Assembly (NCBI RefSeq): GCF_000276665.1
Contig: NW_004955425.1
Location: 19,581,799-19,645,798 of the forward strand
Direction of reading: 5' to 3'
DNA length: 64,000 bases
Source of the DNA: Chinchilla lanigera
Lineage: Eukaryota > Chordata > Mammalia > Rodentia > Chinchillidae
Shown here: positions 47,971-59,696 of the stretch, in pieces
How positions within the stretch are numbered: position 1 is the first letter of the stretch
Layout: each line of letters opens with the position of its first letter
Position numbers and translations under genes: made by a program
Notes under the pieces: model-generated
The model's database searches: none
Told to the model about the DNA's origin: nothing
What the model saw: only the letters and a program-made list of their open reading frames with translations

Positions 47971-50955
47971 CAAAATTAGAAAAAAATCATGAAAAATGCT
48001 AAACATAATAAAAAAGAACATTTTATTTTTAAACCCTCTTTTCATAGATTATTTCAATTTATTCATATAATTGAATCACATTTTATGTATGAGTTGAATA
48101 ATTTAACTGACTTTTGACCAATGTCAAAAATATAATTATGGCAGGAAGTTTTTTGTTCAGACACAGATAATTATTTTGCACAACTACCCTCAGATGTTCT
48201 GTACAGTCAAAATAGTGCCAGGTAACCATTTTTAATTCTCATTTAGCTAGTGAGAATGTTCTTCTGCAAACATGAACATTTCTTTTATAGCAGTATGTAT
48301 ATGTACACATGTGCCATGCATTCAAATTAGCTTGCTGATGAAGACACAGGTCAAGCTTCCCTCATCCTCCACCCTCCCCAACAACAGATCCAAACCATAA
48401 CAGAAGAACAGTAAGCATTCTGAAGGGAACATTTCCTCCTCTTCTTCCCCAATTCTCTCTAGACCTCTAAACCTTATAACATACCCAATAGGATTGGTAG
48501 GGCAGACATTTAGAAACTCTCTGGCCAAGAAAACAGTTGTGGGACTGTGTTTGCTTCCCTTGCCTTTTACAGAATCCAGTGGCTTTTATAAAGACATACT
48601 TAGGCAGAGGAAAAGCAGGTGAAGTGGAATCTCAACCCTACCACACCAATTTAGCAAAGCACAATGGTCTATCTTTTTAGGTAGAGAAGTAGAGAAGTCC
48701 TTTTCTGTAGAATCCCTCCTTAACTCTGCTCAAGGTGAAATGGGACACAGCCTCCTGAAGGACAGAGGGTTCATGGATTGGCTCAGTCAGGTCAGCTGAG
48801 AATAGTAGCTGTTACTCATCACTGGCAAGGTGGCAGAAAGAAGCCTAGTTTCAAGGGTTGAGAGACAAGGGATTCTGTCTGCTTACTAAGAAAATAAATA
48901 TAGGTTCTGCCTTAGGCAGCTAAAGATATGTATAGAAAACCACACAGCACATTTCCTGTAGCTTTTAGAGAAAGTGAGAAGACTTACATATCTGAAAAGC
49001 CCACATTTAAGAATCAAGTTACTCGTTAGTATGGTCAGTGTTTTAACAAGTAAGCTTCATTCTGAAAAATATGTAACTCTCCATCTATCTCTTACAGTTT
49101 AAGCAAATATCTGTGAAACTGATCTTCTCTTTAATTATTTAGAGATTTACTTGGCAGCTGATGTGGCTATTTTGAGCTTCTGATAGTATTTGTTTCCCAG
49201 GGCACTTGGTGCTAAAACAATGATCATACCTTTGTAGTTATCAGTGCTTTATAGGAGAAGGAAACAAATTTGTTTGTTTGGGTTTCTGCTAGGAAATTCT
49301 CCAAATACAAATACAAATACCATTTAAAATGTTCACTGAACAATTTTTTTAAAAAAAAATAACACTCAGAAATCTTAAATTTCGAAAACATCCAAACACC
49401 CACTTTACCTATAAGTAGGGAAAGTAACAATCTCCACTTAGAGAAAGTATTTCATCCCACAATCTGAAATAAGATTAGGAAAGAGTTATCCTAAAAGAGG
49501 TGCCCATTTCTTTTCATTTCATGCTAAGGGGGAATCGAACACAGAGTTGTCCTGGGCCTGGTGCAGGTTGGGCACCTCCACCGTGCAGACAGGAAAAAGA
49601 TGAAGTTGAAGCTGGAATGAATACAAGTTTCTCTAATTCTATCAGACTGCATGCTTGGAGTTCTACCAATATTTTTCCAAGTGAGACACAGATGAAGCTC
49701 TCCAGTCTCAGAAATTAGATGGGCCCAGCCTGCCACAGAGGAAAAAGAAGCTATTTGCAAACATTTTGAAGTTTCATACAATGCAGAGTGCCCAGGCTGT
49801 TGCCCAGCACCTTGAAAGTGCCCCTTACTATTAATCTCATGGCATGTGAATGGAATGTGAGTTCACTAAAAGCATGCTTCCTGACTTAGGAGGCCTGAGC
49901 AAATGGGGCTAAAAATTAACTCACACACTCAAAGCCATCTATTTTTAAAATGCATGATAAGCAACACAGGAAGCTTTTACAACCAGCCAGCAAAATCTGA
50001 GCTTTCAATCAACAATTTCTTTCACTGAAGGTGTGGAGCATGGAACAGATCCAGGAGCACAGATGGTATTTTACATCTGCACACACAATTTCCTTTTTCT
50101 CCATTTTTATATAAACCTCTATCTCTTTTCCTAAAAAAGAATGATAGAATTTGCCAGTAAAATTCAGCATTACTTATTGCCTCTGGAAATGCTACTCACC
50201 TCCATTTCACATTTTTAGCAGCAATTTAACTGTCTTTATGTATATGTAGAAAGATGGGGAAAACGATCTTATAAACTCCTCTTTATTAAACCTTAAGTAA
50301 TTTCAGAAGCTTCAGTTCCTCCAGAGAATGAAAACTTTTCCAGCATTTAAAATAACTTCTCTCCTTCATCCTGATCCCAAACCATTTTCTTAGAATTAAT
50401 GCAACTTTTCATAAATCTTACAGTCCAAATAAATCTTAGTGATCATTTGAGGGCAGCCAAAGGATATAAGTTTTGAGGGTCGAGTAAGGCTAATGACTTA
50501 CCAAGGTAAGGTCATACTGCTGGTTACAGCACAAGAAGATCAAAGAAGTCCAACTATATTATAATCCACAATTACAGAGACCCAAGCAGGAAGATCCACA
50601 CATAGCCATATCTCCAAAACTCCATTTCCAGGACATCAGTACCTAAAAACGCCCTCTATGTAAAGTAGGCTAGATCTGCACAAGTACATAGCAAAATCTG
50701 ACTTCCAAATCCAAGGGTACTTCAAAAGCAGTGAATGTAAAATTGTATCTCTTTATTATATTACATTTAAACAAAGGATAAATAAGGCTTCAAATTAATA
50801 TTGGATGGAGTGAAATACCAAATAGTATCAGAAACTGGATTTGTACACTTTTGGTAAGGGAATAAATAATAAATTACAACATAAACTCAGAAAATGTTTT
50901 AAAAGGAATTGTCATCTTACCCTTAATAAGCTATTCTATTAAAATAAGCAAAATG
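47971..50955. other. Unassigned sequence, repeat-poor
   Basis: About 3 kb with no recognised TE, exon or RNA gene. Open frames at 48322-48528, 49224-49430, 49500-49718 and 49524-49781 (the last two overlap on opposite strands) have no recognisable domain. Confidence 0.45.
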
Positions 50956-51795
50956 TTGACATATCTTCTGATTGTCACACTGGTTTTGGAGGCCCAGCCC
51001 TCTCTTCTGAGTTCCAGAATTGGACAAAGTAACTCCCTGGTGTCCCTACAAGCACACACAAAAATCTCTTCATATTTACTATGTGTGACACCAAATTCAC
51101 AGCCCAAGCAAATGCAAACCTGTTGTTCTTATGCATATCCTGCTTCCAAGAGCACCACCCGACAGGAAGTGGATGGTACATCCAGAAACCTAAGCATTAT
51201 CCTTGCGAATTTCCTCTCACTCCACCCATCCCTAACAACCCCTCCCACAAGTCCCCTGAAACCTGACAAATTCCCTCTACCTTCATAGCAACTATCCCTA
51301 TCAACACTGTGTCTCACTTCTTGGATTCTTGTATCTTGGAATCTTCAATAATCTCCTTGAAAATCTTGTCTTTAGTTGTTCCTTTTCCTTTGAGTAATAT
51401 TTTTGTAAATATAAATCATCCCATCTCACTCCTCTACTTAAAAATCTTTTATTGGTTTCTAATTGCTTCATGGTAAAATCCAAACTCTTTAAGTAAAATT
51501 CATGAAGTACTCTACAAGGAGCTCTGCTACTTGCTGGATCCCATCTCAAGTCAGTTCTCCTGCCCTGGCCCTTTATCTCATCCCTTCCTCAAAGTCTCCA
51601 TGGAAGCCGTTCCAGACTCTCCACTTCCTGCCTGCCTTGATTTTATGGGCTGTGTTGCCTCAGCCTGAAGCATTCCTCTCCCTGCCTTCTATTCTGTTCA
51701 TTCATCTCAACTCCCACGAAATTTTCTTGAGGAAATGTTCCATGTTGCCCTACACTGCAACACTATTTCTCTGCATTTCTCCTCCATAAACAACA
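50956..51795 (+). mobile_element. L2 LINE, sense, 3' part
   Basis: Sense L2 order: 'gatggtacatccagaaacct', 'catcccatctcactcctcta', 'cttcatggtaaaatccaaac', 'gccctggccctttatctc', 'tccactt/cctgcctgcc', 'ggaaatgttccatgttgccc'. The ORF2-like frame at 50953-51288 is a decayed L2 reading. The extreme 3' terminus is missing. Its right end is copied after the gap, starting from position 51775. Confidence 0.65.
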
Positions 51796-52001
51796 TCAAA
51801 ATTCATAAACATATATATATATTTTTGTGTCTTTTGGGGACAGGGTCTCACTATGCAGCTCATGCTTGCCTTGAGCTCACTTTATAGCCCAGGTTGGTCT
51901 CGAACTTGCAACAATCCTCCTGCCTCAGCCTCCTGAATGCTGGGATTACAAGCATGCTCCACCATGCTTGGCACATAAACATATATTGTTTAATGTGTAT
52001 A
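51775..52001 (+). repeat. Block A of a duplicated region (copy at 53670-53897)
   Basis: From 'atttctcctccataaac' to 'gtgtata', including an antisense B1. The same order and orientation reappear immediately after the N gap with a few percent mismatches, for example 'gaatgctggg' against 'gaatgttggg'. Confidence 0.95.
51804..51986 (-). mobile_element. B1 SINE, antisense, with TSDs
   Basis: Body 51817-51973: 'gacagggtctcactatgcag', the duplicated 'gctcactttatagcccaggt', 'cctcctgcctcagcctcctg' and 'gggattacaagcatgctcca'. TSD 'cataaacatatat' at 51804-51816 and 51974-51986 is exact. Confidence 0.94.
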
Positions 52002-52476
52002 CCTTATTATAATATCTATTTCTACTCATTCACTCATCCAACTGGCACCGAGGACTGCAATTGGGAAATAACATGTATTCAATGATTTTTTATTGAATGA
52101 ATCATTAAAAAAGAAAAAGAATGGAGACAGATAAGGGAGAGAGAGCAGAAGATATTTACAAAAGAGAGCTCAAGAGGCTTGAAATTCTATTTCATGCACA
52201 ATTATCTGTTCTATATATACACACAGATCCTATCACAATTGTAGGGAACCTCGCTGTTCTCCCAGTGTACCCTGGGGAGGAACAGCAGTGGGTATGAGGA
52301 AAATAAAAACAAGAGACAATAGCCAGGGTCAGGTGGAGCTACCTCTTACCTGATGGGCAAGAGGACTGACTGCAACATTAGGGGCATTTATTTATACCCT
52401 TGCAAAGTTAGTATCATGAGAGGCAATGTTGCCTAGCGACTAACAACTGAAATTGTCCAGGCAGGATGTTTTTCTC
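51997..52476 (+). repeat. Block B, inverted copy at 53899-54377
   Basis: About 480 bases, from the palindrome 'gtatac' to 'gtttttctc', that reappear as the reverse complement after the gap. They include most of the LTR at 52240-52562. Confidence 0.95.
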
Positions 52477-52562
52477 AAGACTGAGGTAGCTTGACTGAGA
52501 CACTCTGGCTCTGCCCTGCCCTCACACATATGACCAATTTCCAGCACCAGCTGCTCCCAACA
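52240..52562 (-). mobile_element. Solo LTR of an IAP/ERVK-like endogenous retrovirus, antisense
   Basis: On the minus strand it starts TGTTGGGAGCAGC and ends TTCCCTACA, with canonical TG...CA ends, 323 bp. A TATAAATAAA-type segment lies about 165 bases in (plus 52388-52398) and could serve as TATA box and/or polyadenylation signal. The flanks 'cacaat' and 'cacaaa' suggest a 6-bp TSD with one change, as for class II ERVs. No primer-binding site, gag, pol or env follows on either side, so it is solo. The TGTTGGGAGC start resembles rodent IAP-type LTRs; exact family not determined. Confidence 0.7.
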
Positions 52563-53483
52563 CACAAAATATGTATATCTTATCTATATATTTATAGAGA
52601 TATATAGCTAGCTAGGTACATACATACCTATATATCTCTTATCACAATCCAGGGACACATTTGGGCGAAGACATGTCAAATTATCCAGATATAGCAGTCT
52701 TCCCTCAGTGACCACAACCACTTATCAGAGTCTTTTGATAGTCCTGAGTTTAAAAAAATCGTTTTTAAACTTTCAATTTGAGCTCAGTAAACAGCCTCAA
52801 ACAGGATATGAAGAGTGATCTCTCAGTACAAATCTAAATCCTGAAAATATTTATGCACACTTGCAAGATTCTATCATTTCAGGACCTACGAACTGACCAG
52901 TGTACAGTGTCAAGCATTCTAAAGAACAACTGTTCTAAAGTTCATGTGTACAAGCCTCTGACCTGTGAGGATGTGAGAGAGGATATGACCAACCAGGCAG
53001 GTAATTAATGGAGGGACCAATGAAATGTTACACTCCTTAAATTATTTAACAAAAGAGACTTCAGGCAATTATTAGGGCTTATAATTTTTGTCTGATGCCT
53101 TATTAACAACATAATCCTCAAAATTCAGGGTAAGGTTAGCAGGTCAGACGTAATTATGAGAGAGACAGAAAATGCCAATGCCCTGCAGTCAAGCATTTCA
53201 CTTGGTTATATGACTTAGATGGTTTGGCTTCCACTAAGGGTTTTCTAAAATTTGGATACAATTTCTGAGACTTGCTTAATCCACTTCAACTAGAACCCAC
53301 ACCATGAACTTAAGGCCATCTATAACTCATACTATCTAGGAGGACAAGGCATAATCCTTATGTAGAAGTTTTAGAGATGAGATCTGCATCCCCTGTTTGG
53401 TGTCCCTGATGCTTTGCTGCCCATATTTTTGGAGGGACAGGGGGAAATGCGTGGTTGATTTATGAGCACAGACTGTGCCTAAG
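52477..53483. other. Block D, present once; otherwise unassigned
   Basis: About 1 kb containing the first ~86 bases of the LTR (in LTR sense) and unassigned sequence. It is absent from the second copy of the region after the gap. It contains an AT-rich inverted repeat at 52596-52639. Confidence 0.6.
52596..52639. repeat. Inverted repeat, 12-bp arms
   Basis: 'agagatatatag' (52596-52607) and 'ctatatatctct' (52628-52639) are perfect reverse complements around a 20-base loop that itself contains 'aggta/tacct'. AT-rich and potentially cruciform-forming. Confidence 0.88.
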
Positions 53484-53569
53484 AAATGCTGCTTGACAGA
53501 GCAAGGGGGAAATTCCTAGGAATTTAAGAAATCATTGCAAGTGCAGATATCGGTGTCCACGCCTTGGCC
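53484..53569 (+). repeat. Block C, direct copy at 54378-54464
   Basis: 'gctgcttgacagagcaaggg' onward is repeated with a few mismatches after the gap. The contig breaks at 53569, where the second copy carries on into new sequence. Confidence 0.93.
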
Positions 53570-53669
53570 NNNNNNNNNNNNNNNNNNNNNNNNNNNNNNN
53601 NNNNNNNNNNNNNNNNNNNNNNNNNNNNNNNNNNNNNNNNNNNNNNNNNNNNNNNNNNNNNNNNNNNNN
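53570..53669. other. Assembly gap (100 N) between two versions of one region
   Basis: Exactly 100 N. The left contig ends in block C. The right contig begins at the first base of block A', so sequence to the left recurs to the right. This is the pattern expected when two haplotype contigs are scaffolded in tandem. Confidence 0.97.
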
Positions 53670-53897
53670 ATTTCTCCTCCATAAACAACATCAAAATTCA
53701 TAAACATATATATATATATTTTGTGTCTTTTTGAGACAGGGTCTCACTATGCAGCTCAGGCTTGCCTTGAGCTCACTTTATAGCCCAGGTTGGTCTCGAA
53801 CTTGCAACAATCCTCCTGCCTCAGCCTCCTGAATGTTGGGATTACAGGCATGCTCCACCACGCTCGGCACATAAACATATATTGTTTAACGTGTATA
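53670..53897 (+). repeat. Block A' (copy of 51775-52001)
   Basis: Same orientation as A, with the antisense B1 at about 53715-53868. In places it is closer to the B1 consensus than A ('tttttgagacagggtctcac' against 'ttttggggacagggtctcac'). Confidence 0.95.
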
Positions 53898-53898
53898 A

Positions 53899-54377
53899 GA
53901 GAAAAACATCCTGCCTGGACAATTTCAGTTGTTAGTTGCTAGGCAACATTGCCTCTCATGATACTAACTTTGCAAGGTATAAATAAATGCTTCTACTGTT
54001 GAAGTCAGTCCTCTTGCCCATCAGGTAAGAGGTAGCTCCACCTGACCCCGGCTATTGTCTCTTGTTTTTATTTTCCTCATACCCACTGCTGTTCCTCCCC
54101 AGGGTACACTGGGAGAACAGCGAGGTTCCCTACAATTGTGATAGGATCTGTGTGTATATATAGAACAGATAATTGTGCATGAAATAGAATTTCAAGCCTC
54201 TTGAGCTCTCTTTTGTAAATATCTTCTGCTCTCTCTCCCTTATCTGTCTCCATTCTTTTTCTTTTTTAATGATTCATTCAATAAAAAATCATTGAATACA
54301 TGTTATTTCCCAATTGCAGTCCTCGGTGCCAGTTGGATGAGTGAATGAGTAGAAATAGATATTATAATAAGGTATAC
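53899..54377 (-). repeat. Block B' (inverted copy of 51997-52476)
   Basis: Reverse complement of B with scattered differences. It carries the LTR in plus orientation but lacks the LTR's first ~86 bases, which lie in block D. It joins A' at 'gtgtata' and joins C' just after 'ggtatac'; the palindrome GTATAC therefore marks one inversion breakpoint. Confidence 0.95.
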
Positions 54378-54464
54378 AAACGCTGCTTGACAGAGCAAGG
54401 GGGAAATTCCTAGGAATTTAAGAAATCATCACAAGTGCAGATATCGGTTGTCCATGGCTTGCCC
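54378..54464 (+). repeat. Block C' (copy of 53484-53569)
   Basis: Direct copy of C with a handful of substitutions and one inserted T ('cggttgtcc' against 'cggtgtcc'). Unique sequence continues beyond it. Confidence 0.92.
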
Positions 54465-55895
54465 AGCTGACAACTGTGTGATATGGGTTCAGAAGGAACA
54501 CGGTGATAGGCCAGACCTTGATCTAAAAGCTGGAAGATGTACAACACAGGTAAAAGTTTTTATATCTAGGTTTAGAAAGATCCAAGGAAGCCAATAAATC
54601 CACAAATATCTCCTGAGGAACAGGTAAGACAATAGAAAAAGCAAAGTAGTTGCTGTCAAGCATCTGTGGTATAACTGGGGAGACAGACATAACTCATCTT
54701 AAATAGTCACTAACACAACAGCAGCATGTAAAAGTATCAGGGGAGAGGTAAAATGAAGGATTGCTGTAGTTCAGAAGAGTCTGAGAATTTTTCCCCCAAA
54801 CCTTCACAGAGTAGATAGAATTTGACATGGCTTCTCAAAGAGGCACAAAGGATCTGTCAAGAAAAGAACAGCACAGGGGGCAACCCAATGCTTGCACTTC
54901 TTTATGTAACTTTCCTTTTCTCAAGAAAGAAAATCATACATTTTGCATAAACTAGCTGATCGCTTTGCACATTAGAGACATTTTCTGCTGGATTAGATTT
55001 TGAAATTGTACTTTTCCATTTATCTTACAGCATCTATACGGGGGTGGAAAGAAAAGCACCAGTGGGCTAATTTCTATTTTTTACGGAGACTTTGCTGTTC
55101 ATAATTTAAAGCAAAACTACTGAAGTATGTAAGAAAGTTTTGGAAATCAGAATACATTTGGAGAAACTGACTGTAATGAAAAAAATAAGCTATGGATATG
55201 ATTTCTACTTAGACTGTTTTATTAAGTTCTACCATCAGAAATCAATCTGCTGACATGAGTTTTTTTATCCTTAGAGGAGAAAATTATTATTTTATTACTT
55301 AGAATTCTTATGCGTAAGCTTGCTTATTGGTATTTATTCAGTAGGTATCACCTTGTTCATTTTTTTACTGAAAAGATAAAGTAACTTCCCTAAAGCTAAA
55401 CAGTAAATCAGTATCCTATGCTAGAATTAGAATTCTCAGTCCCTTATGTTTAGCTGGATATTTGACACTGGAACTGTGATATTTGCCAGCAATAAGCCAA
55501 CAATTCTAATACTGTCCAAGTGTTTCTCTCTTTTTCCTTTAGCTCTGACAGAGCTTATGAATTTTCCAGCTCTTCAATTTGATTGCATCTCAAATATAGA
55601 TTAATGTGGCAACAATAATAATTATTGGAGAAATGACTCTTGGCAGAGCATTTAAAGAATGCTTAATTCTCCGAGCTCATTTCAGCTATGTACTGAAAAG
55701 TGATATGAGACTGACAAGCAGTGAACTATGTAGAACAGAGGACATAATGGAGTATTTCAATAAATCAGTAATTCTATTATAATCATTTCTTTCACTTACT
55801 GAGAATTTACTGCTGCAGGAAACACACATGTATAATCTTCCACAAAACTGTAAGGTAGGGCTAACCACAAAACTATAATGTTACGTGATCGGTGG
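54465..55895. other. Unassigned sequence
   Basis: No recognised repeat or gene in about 1.4 kb. Confidence 0.45.
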
Positions 55896-56190
55896 CTTCT
55901 TCTGGAATGGTCTTCCTGCTTCTTTCCAAGTGAATTCTTAGTCTTCCTTCAAGGCCAAGCTCAAGAATATCCTCTAAGGGATGTCTTGACCCCAGCCTAG
56001 CAAAGGTGACTCTGTCTTCTTCTGGAGATACTGTGTAACCTGCTAGACGCTGAGCCCAGTCACTGTGTACATGCATGGACCCCTCTTGGGAATCGGTTGC
56101 TCCTTGAAAATAAGAACCATGCTTAAATGATCTGAATCATCTGTACTTAGCACAGTTCCTGAAACTTAGATGGTGTTTCAGAAATAGGGA
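55896..56190 (+). mobile_element. L2 LINE, sense, 3' end
   Basis: 'tctggaatggtcttcctgct', 'cttccttcaaggccaagctc', 'gctccttgaaaataagaacc', 'gtacttagcacagttcctga' follow the L2 3' end in the sense order. Old and non-coding. Confidence 0.75.
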
Positions 56191-56227
56191 TACCTATGCT
56201 CCCTTGGTTAGAAACGTAAGCTAAACC

Positions 56228-56400
56228 TAGCCAGATATGATGGTGCACGCTCGTAATCCCAGTCCTTTGGGAGGCTGAAGCAGGAAGATCCCAAGTTTGA
56301 TCCCAAAGTAGCAACTTAGTGAGACCCAGCCTCAAAATAAGTGGGCTGAGGATACAGTTCAGTGTGAAGGCTCTGAGGTTCTAGTAACACCCACCCTCCC
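56228..56400 (+). mobile_element. B1-dID composite SINE, sense
   Basis: B1 half: 'agccagatatgatggtgcac', 'gtaatcccagtcctttggga', 'gtgagacccagcctcaaaat'. ID half: 'gggctgaggatacagttcag' and 'ctctgaggttctagtaacac'. It is followed directly by a CA microsatellite at the tail position. Confidence 0.75.
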
Positions 56401-56505
56401 ACACACACACACACACATATACCCACACACATACACACACACATGCACACACACATACATACACAGATGGGTGTGCACACACACACACAAACACAGGTAC
56501 ACACA
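56401..56505. repeat. Compound (CA)n microsatellite
   Basis: Interrupted CA tract with CATA, CACG and GTGTG-like breaks, on the tail side of the B1-dID. The cysteine/valine-rich minus frames over it are microsatellite readings. Confidence 0.93.
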
Positions 56506-58957
56506 CAAGCAAGGGAAAGAAATAGAAGCTAAATCCAAAGCCCAAACTGACTGAAGATAATAGTGAAGTATGTTAAGCTTTTCCCAGTACACTATCATTG
56601 ACATTGAAATCAGCATTCTCAAAAACTAAAAGATTTTCTTTCAATGCTACAGAGAGAATGTTTAAACACTACAAACCAGATCATTTTTATACTGCATTTT
56701 AGTTAAAAATTAGATCAGCAGCACTTGCTTTTGCTGCTCATTTCCCTGTTATATTTATTAATTATCAAACATATTAGTTGGACTGAACAACTGCTCACTC
56801 CCGTGAAGTCCATCTGCGCTTTCTCCTCGATAATGCATTGGAGTCGTAAGTGCTGGATTTATTGCCTCAGTGATTTCCATGGCTCAAATCGTGATTTCTC
56901 TATAGCACTGAGCAGAAGGCAAAGCTAATGGGTGAGGCAGAAAGTGCTTAATCAATATCACTCACGGCATAGTTTAAAACCCCAAGCCCCCAAGCAGGTT
57001 TTGAAAAAGGCTACAATCAACGCCCTGGTCTTCAGGAACACATTTACTGCACTGTGGGTTGGAATCACAGTATTGCCCACAAAATTTTCAATTACCCTAC
57101 AGGTCTCTTAGAGAAACGCAAAGCCTATGAATAACTCAGCTGGTGCCCAGGAGAAGGAGAACCTGCAGGAATGAGGCAGGAATTTATGATTTCCAGGAAG
57201 GCCTTTACTCCTAAGGATGTGTACTATTTAAAAAGATGAAAGAAAGAGCTTATTCTATACCAGCATAAAGAATTTCAGTGTGGAATACAATTTTGAGCCC
57301 TGGGACTGGTGGGTCCTGTTATAATCCAGGATGACAGACAGGCAAACCACAATATTCCAAGTCAAGAGAAGAGCAGACTTTGGTGAATAAACCCGTTCAC
57401 CACCTACATTAACTACATCAGTGAAGCAGTGTGCTCATGAGGAGTGAGCTGGCACCGTGAACAAGGCAGGCAATCCACTGTCCCCACGTGCTCCATCAGA
57501 AGCCACCTGTGTGTTCTGATAATAAAACAGGTGTTCACCACAGGGCCAGAAAGGGCAAGTGTGATCAGGGGACCACTATGCATTGTGGCATAAAGACTTC
57601 TGCGTTACTAAACTTCATGAACTTTGAATCCTTCTAAATCCCCACAGGTCTAATTTACTAAGGAAAAATTCTTCCTTTCTTCAAAACCATTTTGCTAACA
57701 TTCTCAAGCAGGCAGAAAGGGTCTAAGCTGCTGTCCAAGCAGCATGAACACACTGGCAGATTGAAACACTCACAAAAGCCTGGTTAGGAGACAGGTTCAA
57801 CAGTCAAACTTCTTTCCTGAGCTACACTGAGGGCCATATGTTCTCAGTGGCAGAACTAGGCCTACTTTTCATGCTACTTCCATTCCTGAAACAGATGACT
57901 CTACCACAGGGTGTTACTTTCTGTGCCTACCCCTACATAGAAACAATGATCCTAGAATTTTAACATTTGAGTTAAATGTGAAATGCTCGTATTTTTATAA
58001 TTTGTATGTTCTTAACTTATATTTTAAAGTTCTCCTTCAGAAGGACCTAAGAGTTATTCAGATATAGACATAGCACTAAATTATAAGAATTTGGGGCATT
58101 TATCAAGTAACTGTGTGACTTACTCCCTACTGCATCACTGAAATGTGTCTCCATTTCATGTCCTTTAATAAAAACTTAAGAAACATTAAAATACACAAGC
58201 TACTCAAAATGTATTATTTCTCTCCATAAGGCATTTGGAATATTTCCAAATATATAATTTTAACAGTTTAATTTAATTACAAAAGCTATGAATATTTTAT
58301 TAAAATGCAAGCAATTGAAGTAACGTTTAAAAGCATAGAGAGAACAATTATAAAGGTAGGAAAAATCAATTCAGTTCTCCTTTAGGAAGGTCCACAAAGC
58401 CAGGCCAACGAGGAGTTGCTTTGAAAGCACTTCTCAGAAAGAGGACAGAAGTAGGGTTCCGGTGTTTCCGTCTAAACAGCACATAATACGATGCCCTAAA
58501 AGCTTTCTCTCTGTGTGCTGTACTCCTGTCTCGTCTCACTTACTTACTGGTTTTTAACTTTGCATTTGCATGTTCTCATTGGTGAGAGAATTTCAGACAG
58601 AGGAGGCAGCCACCTCTCACACCACCTGATCCTTGAATTCTCCTCAAATATTTGGCACAATTCTGTGCTTAGAGTAAGCATTTCACAGTCACCTGCAGAC
58701 GTGGAAGGGAAACAGGACAAAAATGCCAAAGCCTGCCCTGCTGGAAAAGAGCCTTTCACCATTATCAAGTTGCCTATTCTTATATTATTTCTCAGACCAA
58801 CAGAACGCCATTAATGTCTTTTAAAATTCAGTCTTAGTTGGAGATCCATATTTAAAAAATTATAAATATTGTTTGTAAATTTACCCTAAACTTCATTCAA
58901 GTGAGAATATCTTGAACCATGAGAAAAAAATCTTGATCGTTTAGGTTACCTTTTCTT
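56506..58957. other. Unassigned, repeat-poor; possible conserved element near 56700-56945
   Basis: No TE recognised in about 2.4 kb. The stretch 56700-56945 is of balanced composition with several CpGs and a 'ttaattatcaaac' segment, which may indicate a constrained non-coding element; this cannot be tested without alignment. The open frames at 58515-58814 and 58544-58768 overlap on opposite strands and have no known domain. Confidence 0.4.
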
Positions 58958-59035
58958 TTTATTTATGTATTTATTTATTCATTTATTTATGCATTTGTTT
59001 ATTTTTGCAGCGCAGATCACTATTTAGTCCAGGTT
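58958..59035. repeat. (TTTA)n low-complexity tract with a possible B1 remnant
   Basis: TTTA/TTCA/TGCA units, followed by 'cagatcactatttagtccag', which is vaguely like a short piece of reversed B1. Confidence 0.55.
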
Positions 59036-59696
59036 TTACTTTTTTAATTTAAAAGGTAAAATAATGAAAACATATTAACAAGCACACAGACATAAACAAA
59101 ACAACATATAAACAATAAAAGCTCTTTACATGAGTTTTCCTTGATCGCGCCCTTTTGCAAGAATAATGATCTGTTTTCTCTTTCCAGTCTTTATAGTTTG
59201 GTACTGTCACAGTAGTTACTTAAGTAACACATAGAATGAGAAATGGTGAATCGCTAAATCTGTAAAGTATTAACATTTTTTCACAAATAGACCTGCTTCT
59301 CGCAGAGAATCTAACTAGGGAACATGTTTATACGTTAAGGTTCAACTCTTCCTTTATCACTGATCTCATACCATTTGGGTTATTAATAAGCAGTATAAAT
59401 AATAGGATCTAACAATAAAGAAACCAATTAAAAATTCGTACACAGTTACCATTCATACAGAACTCTCTCATATTATTTTATATTGGTACCTTTTAGATCC
59501 CTGAATATCAACCTGCACTAAAAGGAGCTAAAATACTCTGTGGGTAGAGTATCCTAATAATACTTAAGATTATTATGCATCTCAGGCTTCAATTTACTGT
59601 CCAATGTGGCCTAAATTATTTTAACAATTAATATTTTGAAGCTGGAGTTGAAACCAAATAGTTGCATTGTTCATGAAACAGGATGGATTATTAAGA
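59036..59696. other. Unassigned AT-rich sequence
   Basis: No recognised repeat or gene. Confidence 0.4.

Noticed and set aside
50953..51789. 111- and 95-codon plus-strand frames as exons
   Set aside because: They coincide with a sense L2 fragment and are decayed L2 readings.
52240..52562. Full endogenous provirus
   Set aside because: No primer-binding site, internal genes or second LTR in direct orientation adjoin it. The second LTR copy after the gap is an inverted duplicate that carries the same flanking sequence, not a partner LTR.
56316..56622. Minus-strand cysteine/valine-rich frames
   Set aside because: They translate the compound (CA)n microsatellite.
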